Origin: Coriobacteriia bacterium
Lineage (GTDB): Bacteria; Actinomycetota; Coriobacteriia; Coriobacteriales; Atopobiaceae
Assembly: GCA_030530145.1 (NCBI GenBank)
Contig: JAUMVN010000013.1
Coordinates: 1 to 59,189 of the forward strand
DNA: 59,189 nt
Direction: 5' to 3'
Part shown: piece after piece, positions 7,799-13,949 of the stretch
Position numbering within the stretch: position 1 is the stretch's first letter
How the letters are laid out: the number at the start of each line of letters is the position of its first letter
Made by a program: the position numbers and the translations under genes
Notes under the pieces: generated by a model
The model's database searches: none
What the model saw: only the letters and a program-made list of their open reading frames with translations
What the model was told of the DNA's origin: nothing

Positions 7799-8227
7799 AT
7801 GAAGATTAGAACCGGTAAAAGTCTCGAGGCTCTTCAAGATGTCAAGCTATCCGACGAGAACCTTGCTCTTGAGCACAGGCTGGATATCTCCGCCTCCATC
7901 TATAGGCGGATGAAAGAGCTCGGGCTCAATCAAAAAGAGCTGGCGGCCAAGCTCGGAATGAATGAAGCGCAGGTCTCCAGGATTATCACAGCCAAACAGA
8001 ACCTCACGATCTCGACCTTGGCTAAGATAGAGAACGCCCTCGAATTCAATCTTGGCGAGGGGTTTCGCTACGAGAACAAGCCGGCGGTCTTTCTGAGCGT
8101 GCCCTACAACCGCCGAAGTGATTGTGGACGAAGCACTCCCGCGCGCTCATGGGGGCGGCGGAGCGACTGGGGCGCGACGGGTGCCTGCTCAAATGAAAAT
8201 GCTTCCTGTTTGGAGTCTGTCGCATGA
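7799..8227 (+). CDS. higA: HigA-like XRE-family antitoxin of a TAC module
   Basis: A 142-residue protein with a clear XRE helix-turn-helix at residues 30-85 (KELGLNQKELAAKLGMNEAQ then VSRIITAKQNLTISTLAKIE). It should neutralise HigB and repress the operon. In TAC systems the antitoxin carries a C-terminal chaperone-addiction segment, and here about 50 residues follow the HTH domain. That tail is unusually rich in Arg, Ser and Gly, so a frameshift near 8100 is possible; an alternative frame continues to 8253. Against this, the stop TGA overlaps the ATG of the next gene (ATGA at 8224-8227), which supports the annotated frame and translational coupling. Confidence 0.8.
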   Translation: MKIRTGKSLEALQDVKLSDENLALEHRLDISASIYRRMKELGLNQKELAAKLGMNEAQVSRIITAKQNLTISTLAKIENALEFNLGEGFRYENKPAVFLSVPYNRRSDCGRSTPARSWGRRSDWGATGACSNENASCLESVA

Positions 8228-8664
8228 TTACGGATGCCATTATTGCGCCAATTGAGCTGCGTGCCCTTAAAATCACCGATGTTCATTTCAAGCTCTTCGA
8301 AAAGCCCCTTGAGAATACGAAGCTCGATCTCGGCATCGAATACAAAACCAGCGGTCCGGAGGACGACGGGTCGGGCGGAGCCTATGCCCTGCGTGCGTTC
8401 CTGAAGCTGTCTGCGTCTCTTGCTAGTTCCGAGGACAAGACAGACGTCAGGCTCGAGTCGGGTGTTGATGTCTTCGCTGAGGTCGCTATAGACTCTTCGT
8501 ATTTTGAAACTGCGGATGCCGCTCGCGACTATTTGGCCAAAAATGCTCTATCGATGTCATACGCGCATTCAAGGTCTGTGCTTACGACCATTGCTGGCAT
8601 GACGCCGGCGGGCGACTTCATTCTGCCTCCGATTATTCCGGACGCCATCAAGCTGCAAGAATAG
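8224..8664 (+). CDS. SecB-like chaperone of a TAC module
   Basis: A 146-residue SecB-fold protein. The diagnostic C-terminal segment is present (AGDFILPPIIPDAIKL), as are alternating beta-strand blocks (LDLGIEYKT, VFAEVAIDSSYFE). In TAC systems this chaperone binds the antitoxin tail and protects it from aggregation and proteolysis, so that toxin is freed only when the chaperone is titrated. It overlaps the antitoxin by 4 bp (ATGA). The length matches SecB-like TAC chaperones. It is unlikely to be the export SecB, since Gram-positive and actinobacterial lineages generally lack that protein and the gene is fused into a toxin-antitoxin operon. Confidence 0.8.
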   Translation: MITDAIIAPIELRALKITDVHFKLFEKPLENTKLDLGIEYKTSGPEDDGSGGAYALRAFLKLSASLASSEDKTDVRLESGVDVFAEVAIDSSYFETADAARDYLAKNALSMSYAHSRSVLTTIAGMTPAGDFILPPIIPDAIKLQE

Positions 8665-8682
8665 TGGAAATGCAAGGCGTCC

Positions 8683-9119
8683 TGTAATGTGGCTCGCTTA
8701 AGGTAGGCGCGGTTTTGACAACCGGGAGTGAACCCGCACAATGTGCCTAGAAAGGCACGAAAAGCGAGGTTCACATGCCCAAGGGCAAGCCCTACTCCGC
8801 CGAGTTCAAGGCGAGGGTGGTGCTGGAGGCGCTGCAGGGCGCCAAGACGGTCACCGAGCTGGCCGCGGAGCACGACCTGAACCCCAACCTGGTGAGGAAC
8901 TGGAAGGCCAAGGCCGAGTCCGACCTGTCGCGCGTGTTCTCCGCCACGGAGGACGAGCGCGCACGCGAGCGGGAGCTCGCCGAGCACCGGGAGGAGGTCG
9001 ACGACCTGCATCGCAAGATCGGCGGGCTCACCGCCGAGCGCGACTATCTTCAACGGGGCCTGCTTAAGCGCCGCGGCATCGACATCGAGGACGTGCCTGG
9101 TCGACCCGGCAAACGTTGA
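8683..9119 (+). mobile_element. IS3-family element remnant (left part only)
   Basis: A likely left end begins near 8683 (TGTAATGTGGC), ahead of the orfA gene. The orfB integrase frame and right inverted repeat that should follow are absent: after 9119 the sequence passes straight into the promoter of the NYN gene. The exact right boundary is not visible. Confidence 0.55.
8775..9119 (+). CDS. IS3-family transposase OrfA (orphan)
   Basis: A 114-residue OrfA protein with an N-terminal HTH_Tnp_1 domain (PYSAEFKARVVLEALQGAK then NLVRNWKAKAE) and a C-terminal leucine-zipper-like coiled coil (LAEHREEVDDLHRKIGGLTA then ERDYLQRGLLK). OrfA normally binds the IS ends and is joined to OrfB by programmed frameshifting; OrfB is missing here, so transposition cannot occur unless supplied in trans. 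The gene is otherwise complete with a good ATG. Its GC-rich codon use differs from the preceding TAC genes. Confidence 0.85.
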   Translation: MPKGKPYSAEFKARVVLEALQGAKTVTELAAEHDLNPNLVRNWKAKAESDLSRVFSATEDERARERELAEHREEVDDLHRKIGGLTAERDYLQRGLLKRRGIDIEDVPGRPGKR

Positions 9120-9143
9120 CGTTACGGTCCACTGCCCATAACG

Positions 9144-9171
9144 TTGACTATTTGCCGAAAATCGCTATAAT
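9144..9171 (+). promoter_or_regulatory. Sigma70-type promoter upstream of the NYN gene
   Basis: TTGACT (9144-9149) and TATAAT (9166-9171) are separated by 16 bp, the best housekeeping promoter match seen in the island. Transcription should start near 9178, about 80 nt before the NYN start codon. Confidence 0.75.
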
Positions 9172-9185
9172 ACGCAACAAAGCGT

Positions 9186-9241
9186 CCCCTTGGGAGTAGA
9201 CATGCCGAGATCAGGCAATGCTCGAAACCAAGGGGCTTTTT
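9186..9241 (+). terminator. Terminator-like hairpin in the leader of the NYN gene
   Basis: CCCCTTGG (9186-9193) pairs with CCAAGGGG (9228-9235), followed by CTTTTT. The 34-base loop contains a smaller TGCC/GGCA stem. It lies between the promoter at 9144 and the ribosome-binding site at 9246-9252, so it may act as an attenuator or end a short RNA of about 60 nt. Confidence 0.6.
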
Positions 9242-9257
9242 ATCTCTTGGAGGCGCC

Positions 9258-10004
9258 ATGGCGTATGACTGCTTCACTGAGACGACGGCCATCCTTGTGG
9301 ACGGCGGCTTTTACAGGCGCCGGGCGTACAACCTCTTTGGGGACAAAGCTCCCGAGGACCGGGCTTCCGAGCTCGTTGAGTATTGTCGTCGCCATTTAAG
9401 GCACGGGAAAGATCTCCCGACCAATCACCTTTACAGGATTTTCTATTACGATTGCCCTCCCGTCAGCCAGAACGTCTACCATCCGCTTCTCCAGAAGACA
9501 ATCAACTTGGGCAAAACCGACACCTATAGCTGGTCAACTGACTTTCTCGCCGCGCTTGCCAGCAAGCGAAAGGTTGCGATTAGACTTGGCGACCTCCAAG
9601 AGAGGGAGTCTGGATACAAGCTAAAGGACAAGACGGTTAAGGCGCTCTGCAGAGACGAGATTGACTTCAGCCAAGTTGCCGAGAACGACTTTGAGCTCAA
9701 TCTTGTCCAAAAGGGTGTAGATATGCGTATTGGCCTCGACATCGCCTCGATAGCCACAAAAAGGCTTGCGACTCAGATTGTCCTTATAGCGGGCGACAGC
9801 GGCTTTGTCCCCGCTGCTAAATTCGCAAGACGAGAAGGCGTCGATTTCATCCTGGACCCAATGTGGCAAAAGGTGAGGCCGGAGCTCAACGAACATGTTG
9901 ACGGTCTTCGCTCCTGTGTGTCGAGAAACCCGAGCCCAAGCTCTGAGCGTCTTTGTGTTGGCTATAGCGGCGACGCGGACGCTATTGTCAGCGCTGCCGT
10001 TTGA
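9258..10004 (+). CDS. NYN-domain (PIN-like) ribonuclease
   Basis: A 248-residue protein with an N-terminal NYN/LabA-like nuclease fold. The acidic metal-binding residues expected of the family are visible: D15 in AILVDGGFYRRR, D155 and D161 in KGVDMRIGLDIASIA, and D180 in VLIAGDSGFVPAAKFARREG. The family cleaves RNA in the cases studied; the target here is unknown. The start ATG follows TTGGAGGCGCC. The last 40 residues are outside the domain and unremarkable. The gene has its own strong promoter and a terminator-like leader, and a terminator at 10096 follows, so it is a monocistronic unit inserted among mobile elements. Confidence 0.85.
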   Translation: MAYDCFTETTAILVDGGFYRRRAYNLFGDKAPEDRASELVEYCRRHLRHGKDLPTNHLYRIFYYDCPPVSQNVYHPLLQKTINLGKTDTYSWSTDFLAALASKRKVAIRLGDLQERESGYKLKDKTVKALCRDEIDFSQVAENDFELNLVQKGVDMRIGLDIASIATKRLATQIVLIAGDSGFVPAAKFARREGVDFILDPMWQKVRPELNEHVDGLRSCVSRNPSPSSERLCVGYSGDADAIVSAAV

Positions 10005-10095
10005 TTTAGATGCTCTTTGCTGGGCGATGAAAAATACCTTAGGTGGTAGCCTCTATATCAATTGCGGTGAAAGGCTGCGGCCGACACCTGGAAGA

Positions 10096-10116
10096 GCCCG
10101 ATGCGTCGGGCTTTTC
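10096..10116 (+). terminator. Rho-independent terminator
   Basis: GCCCGA (10096-10101) and TCGGGC (10106-10111) form a stem with a TGCG loop and a following TTTT. It ends the NYN gene or a possible small RNA starting near 10030; the latter is not supported by a clear promoter. Confidence 0.65.
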
Positions 10117-10197
10117 TTATGCCGCGGCTTGGCGAATTATTGTCCGGTCGCTGGATTAAGCTCGCGCCATCGGTTCCTCCGAAGTGGGGAGGTCGCA

Positions 10198-10488
10198 ATG
10201 GCGAGCAAGAATCCGGCGACGCGTAAGCGGCAGAGACGACGGCGCAAAGAGCGGGGGCGCGATGCCAAGCGCGCGGACTTGAAGCGCTATCACGGCGAGA
10301 TTGCCCAAAGGTATTCCCCATACGCGGCCGACCACTTTGCGTTCCGCTCGTGCACGGGCAAGAACCGACGCACCACCGAGGAGAAGGCCATCCATGCCTG
10401 CATAGTCGGCTCTGCCAAGAGGGGCGTGCGGCTTTCCTGGTACCGGTGCGACCTCTGCAACGGATGGCACATCACAAGCCGCGTTTAG
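10198..10488 (+). CDS. Small basic zinc-binding-like protein
   Basis: A 96-residue protein with a very basic N-terminus (TRKRQRRRRKERGRDAKR) and a C-terminal YRCDLCNGWHITS motif, which looks like a small zinc knuckle (Cys-x2-Cys and a His). The start at 10198 was chosen over a longer open frame because of a GGGGAGG site at 10186-10192. Proteins ending in this CxxCxxWH motif are common on actinobacterial plasmids and phages; a nucleic-acid-binding role is likely but not shown. Confidence 0.7.
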   Translation: MASKNPATRKRQRRRRKERGRDAKRADLKRYHGEIAQRYSPYAADHFAFRSCTGKNRRTTEEKAIHACIVGSAKRGVRLSWYRCDLCNGWHITSRV

Positions 10489-10975
10489 CGTGCGGGCGGT
10501 AGGGCTCGGGGCGGAGCTGCTTATGGGATGCGTCTCTGGAAAGTCAGTCTTTTCCGCATTCGAAAATAGTTCGTGATGCGACTGTTGCAGTCCGAACGCA
10601 GCAGGTGATTGACTGTGTTCTTTAAGACGACGGTTCTTTGAGCGAGGGGGTGCTCATGGCCAATAGCGGCGATGAAATCTATGCTGTTCATCAATGCGGC
10701 GAAGACTCGTAAGCACGTGCTGCGTTATTTCGAGGAAGGCATTGTTGGCCGCATCTTGAACGGCGAGCCGTCGACCTCTTGGTGTTGCGACTGCTGGCCA
10801 TTTTGTTGTGCCCCTAGCGTGTCATTGACGGTCCATTAGCTTTTCTTGGTGCTGCTCGAGGATTTTGCCTTAAACTAACACCAGTGAGATAGTTCTCGTG
10901 GACTCTAAGTGAGGCGGGGACAAAGAAGGGTCGCTGGTTTGCCGGCGGCCCTTTGACTTTAAATGGGGGTTGCTC
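10489..10975. other. Intergenic, contains a 68-bp repeat and an aborted short frame
   Basis: No supported gene lies in this 487-bp stretch. It holds the first 68-bp repeat (10549-10616). It also holds a short frame with a good ribosome-binding site (AGCGAGGGGG) that starts MANSGDEIYAVHQCGEDS and stops, which looks like the stub of a lost gene. Confidence 0.5.
10549..10616. repeat. 68-bp repeat with hairpin, copy 1
   Basis: This matches 12012-12079 at 63 of 68 positions. It contains GACTG-TTG-CAGTC flanked by GTTCG and CGAAC with a 6-base bulge on one side, giving a bulged hairpin. Each copy is followed within 80 bp by the ribosome-binding site and first codons of an aborted gene. The function is unknown; it may be a cassette boundary or a shared promoter region. 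Confidence 0.75.
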
Positions 10976-11910
10976 GTGAAGGAGTTCAAGACTATTGCCG
11001 AGCAAGTGGCCATACTCGAGTCAAGGGTATGGTTGTTGGTCCTGAAGCCAGTGTCGTGCTTCTTCGTGAGAACTACTATTCGATCGTAAACGGCTACAAG
11101 GACCCGTTTCTCGATAAAGATGCCATGCAAGAACGGTCCAACGATGCCTATGTGGAAGGTACCGAGTTCGGCTGGCTTTACAGCCTGTTTCGGTTCGATA
11201 GAGAATTGCGACAGATAACGTTTAGTTATCTGATTCGTGCCGAGGCTGCCCTGAAGACCGCTACCGTGTACGCGTTCTGTGAGAGTCACCAGGGACCTTC
11301 CGATTATCTAGACCGATCTTCTTTTTGCGCGGCTAAGGATATGCTCGTGGCAAAGAAGTTCAAGGGAAATAAGGTTGCCCTTCATTCGAGTAACCTTAAC
11401 TATTTGATGAATATTCTTAACAAAAAGCTGGTTACTGGCCCATCTACTAGGCCATTTGTAGCCCATTATCTTAATACGCACGGGGAAGTGCCTCTTTGGG
11501 TACTTGCGAATGACCTGACGTTTGGCAACATGTCGCATTTCTTCCAGCTTATGAAGAGGGGCGATCAGAACGCGGTCTGCAAGCATCTCTATGCGACGAC
11601 ACTACGGTCTAGCGATGACAAGAGAATAACGCCGCATGATGTGCTACGGGCCTACGATGTCCTCGTTTACTTCAGGAATCTATGTGCCCATGACGAACGA
11701 TTGTACTGCGCTCGCAAGGATAACGACACGTTTGCGACCATGCTTGATCTTATGGACGTTGCATTGCCTAAGGCTGTGGTCGCGGATTATCGCAGGGACC
11801 TGGAGAAGTTGCTCTCTAAGTGCGAGGAATGTCCGCACGTGATAAGCGCGACCAACTTGAGGGAGTGGCTTGGTCTGAACCCTCAGCAGGATGTATCCGA
11901 GACTTCTTGA
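10976..11910 (+). pseudogene. Abi_2 family gene with N-terminal frameshift
   Basis: A second Abi_2/AbiD-F homologue. The intact frame from 11029 gives family sequence (ASVVLLRENYYSIVNGYKD, then PLWVLANDLTFGNMSHFF and the HEPN motif RNLCAH). The proper start is a GTG at 10976 with GGGGG upstream, encoding KEFKTIAEQVAILESR, the usual family opening. The two parts lie in different frames: at the GGG run 11025-11027 one G is missing, so SR should continue GMVV but does not. A nominal ATG at 10963 in the downstream frame gives a nonsense N-terminus. It is either inactive, phase-variable at the G-run, or a sequencing error. The C-terminal two-thirds are intact. Confidence 0.75.
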
Positions 11911-12403
11911 GTTCTCGTCATGTCAGTGGAAGTCGCCGCTGCTTTCCGTGAACCCGCAAAAGGGACTGTCCCATTTGTGGGTTATGTTCGAGGTCGTGGG
12001 CCACAGCCGGCCTTTTCCGCATTCGAAAAAAGTTCGCGATGCGACTGTTGCAGTCCGAACGCGACGGGTGATTGACTGTTCTTGCGCGGCGGGGATTGCC
12101 ATAAATGCGCAGGTTACCGTAGGTGCGTTGCGCCTGGGAGGGGTTTATCATGACGAAGCAGTTCACATCCGCGAGCGCCGGCAAGTACATCTGACTGTGG
12201 TTTGTTGTCTGTTGCGCGTTTTGCGGTTGGTGCTCATGAAAGCGACTGCCGGCGCGCAGCCCGAAAGCCTCTGCAGCATCGGGTCTCCGGCGCTCGCGGT
12301 GCAGGTGAGGCTCGGTTTCATCCTGTGCTTTGAATTGTTGTCCCATGTCCCGTGTATAGTCACCAGCCAAATAGATTGAGAAGCCAAAGGTAGGGAGGGC
12401 GCT
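11911..12403. other. Intergenic, contains a 68-bp repeat and an aborted short frame
   Basis: This 493-bp stretch has no supported gene. It includes repeat copy 2 (12012-12079) and a short frame with a GGGAGGGG site starting MTKQFTSASAGKYI and then a stop, again the stub of a lost gene. Nothing else is evident. Confidence 0.5.
12012..12079. repeat. 68-bp repeat with hairpin, copy 2
   Basis: The second copy of the repeat at 10549, same orientation, five substitutions. The GACTG/CAGTC stem and GTTCG/CGAAC outer stem are conserved, while changes fall mostly outside them. Confidence 0.75.
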
Positions 12404-12745
12404 ATGGGCGGCAACGCGTTGGTGAAGCTCAATGCGGAGCGCTGCGAGTCGGAACTTGGTTGTGTCAAGGCGGCGGTTTCTCGCCTGCTCAGGTGCCCCG
12501 CTAAGGTCGACCTCTACTTCGTGGCTGCCGAATCTGGCGTAAGCCGGTCGACGCTTTATCGCAATGCGAAGCTGCGGTCCGTGGTGGAAGCGGGACGGGC
12601 CTCGCAGCCCGATCCGTGGGAATTGATTGGGCGGCTTACGGCTGAGAACAACCGTCTTCGTGCCGCGCTCTTCGCCGCGGAGGCGCGCATCGCGTCTGGT
12701 CGCCTGGTCAAGTGTGACATCAAGGAGATTCCCCTGGTCGCGTAG
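12404..12745 (+). CDS. Small HTH protein, transposon-accessory (DUF6262/TnpC-like)
   Basis: A 113-residue protein with a helix-turn-helix-like core (FVAAESGVSRSTLYRNAKLR) followed by a short coiled coil (LIGRLTAENNRLRAALFAAE). This order resembles the small accessory proteins encoded beside tyrosine recombinases in Tn554-like transposons. No recombinase is adjacent, only the remnant at 4050, so it may be another leftover. A TAGGGAGGGCGCT site precedes the ATG. The resemblance is from pattern only; a stand-alone transcription regulator is possible. Confidence 0.6.
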   Translation: MGGNALVKLNAERCESELGCVKAAVSRLLRCPAKVDLYFVAAESGVSRSTLYRNAKLRSVVEAGRASQPDPWELIGRLTAENNRLRAALFAAEARIASGRLVKCDIKEIPLVA

Positions 12746-12807
12746 ACCAGGGCTGGCGTAGCGATTGGAATTGCGGCCATAGCATTTGGATTCCGATGGG
12801 AGGACCT

Positions 12808-13836
12808 ATGGGAAGAAAGCTTGCGAGCGTCCAGTACGTGCACGACGTCTGGCCTATTGATGGCGCAGACAAAATCGAGTGCGTGGGCGTGCTCGGGTGG
12901 AGGTGTGTTGCAAAGAAAGGCGAGTTCAAGACAGGTGATCAGTGCGTCTACTTCGAGATCGACTCGTTCTTGCCGGTAAGGCCCGAGTTCGAGTTCCTGC
13001 GCTCGTCCAGCTATAAAAATAGCGAGCTTTTGGGTGAGGGTTTCAGGCTCAGGACCCAGAAGTTTCGCGGCCAGATTTCTCAGGGGCTTTGCCTGCCTGT
13101 TGGCATCCTGGGGGAGGGCGAGTGGACGCTCGGTGCCGACGTCACCGCTGAGCTTGGCGTCCGCAAGTGGGAGATAGAGGAGCGGGCCAGCTCCAGCGGC
13201 ACGATTGTGGCGGGGCTCCCCGCCGGCATCCCCAAGACCGAGGAGACGCGCGTGCAGTCGGCACCCGAGGTCATCGGAGAGCTCGCGGGCCATCCGTATT
13301 ACATAACCACCAAGCTCGACGGAACCTCCGTGACCATGTTCAGAATCGATGGTCGATTTGGCGTGTGCGGGCACAACTTCGAGTATGCCGACGACGGTAA
13401 ATGCTCCTTCTGGGCATGGGCGCGCAACAATGACCTTGAGCAGCGGCTAATTGACGCGGGGGTCGATAACATTGCCATTCAGGGCGAGTTCTGCGGCGCG
13501 GGTATTCAGCGCAATCCGTTGAAGCTTGAGCGGCCGGGGTGGTTCGTGTTCACGGTACGTGACGTGGCTGCCGGCAGGCGCTACGGTCTGGTGGAGACGC
13601 GGGAGCTCTGCGAGAAGCTCGGCCTCGAGATGGTGCCGGTCGAGGAGGAGGGCGAGGCCTTTTCCTACGCGAGCGTTGATAAACTGCTCGAGCGCGCCCG
13701 CGGCAAGTACGCGTGCGGCTCCACCAAGGAAGGTGTCGTCGTGCGGCCGATCGAGCCGGTGTACTCCGAGGCGCTTTCGACGGCACTGTCCTTCAAGGTC
13801 ATCAACAACGATTACCTGCTTAAGAAGAGGGGTTAG
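12808..13836 (+). CDS. RNA ligase, DRB0094 (Rnl5-like) family
   Basis: A 342-residue ATP-dependent RNA ligase, expected to seal RNA nicks through a lysyl-adenylate. An N-terminal OB-like domain (about residues 1-110) precedes the nucleotidyltransferase domain, as in the Deinococcus DRB0094 enzyme. Motif I is TTKLDGTS with K169 as nucleophile, a motif-III-like QGEFCG is at 225-230, motif IV is EGVVVRP at 308 and motif V is SFKVINNDYLLKK with K330. The ATG at 12808 was preferred to the one at 12796 because GGGAGG lies 5 bp upstream of it. It lies back-to-tail with the TOTE-like gene and may repair RNA cut during defence or stress; that link is inferred. Confidence 0.87.
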   Translation: MGRKLASVQYVHDVWPIDGADKIECVGVLGWRCVAKKGEFKTGDQCVYFEIDSFLPVRPEFEFLRSSSYKNSELLGEGFRLRTQKFRGQISQGLCLPVGILGEGEWTLGADVTAELGVRKWEIEERASSSGTIVAGLPAGIPKTEETRVQSAPEVIGELAGHPYYITTKLDGTSVTMFRIDGRFGVCGHNFEYADDGKCSFWAWARNNDLEQRLIDAGVDNIAIQGEFCGAGIQRNPLKLERPGWFVFTVRDVAAGRRYGLVETRELCEKLGLEMVPVEEEGEAFSYASVDKLLERARGKYACGSTKEGVVVRPIEPVYSEALSTALSFKVINNDYLLKKRG

Positions 13837-13949
13837 GGGCAGGCGGCGGGGCTTCGCCGCCGCTGACGTTCACCGACTGGGAGAGCACGCTTGAACACGA
13901 CGGGTGGCCTAGCGGCTGGATCAACGTCAGCGAAATCGGCGACGGCGGG

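Noticed and set aside
10030..10116. Small RNA (SRP-like or other) downstream of the NYN gene
   Set aside because: A terminator is present, but there is no convincing promoter and the sequence lacks the SRP domain IV motif; the true SRP RNA is at 37559.
9895..10197. Long N-terminal extension of the small zinc-binding-like protein
   Set aside because: It overlaps the NYN gene and crosses the terminator at 10096; the ATG at 10198 has a strong ribosome-binding site.
12796..12807. Start of the RNA ligase at the ATG at 12796
   Set aside because: That ATG forms part of the GGGAGG ribosome-binding site for the ATG at 12808, which starts the conserved protein.
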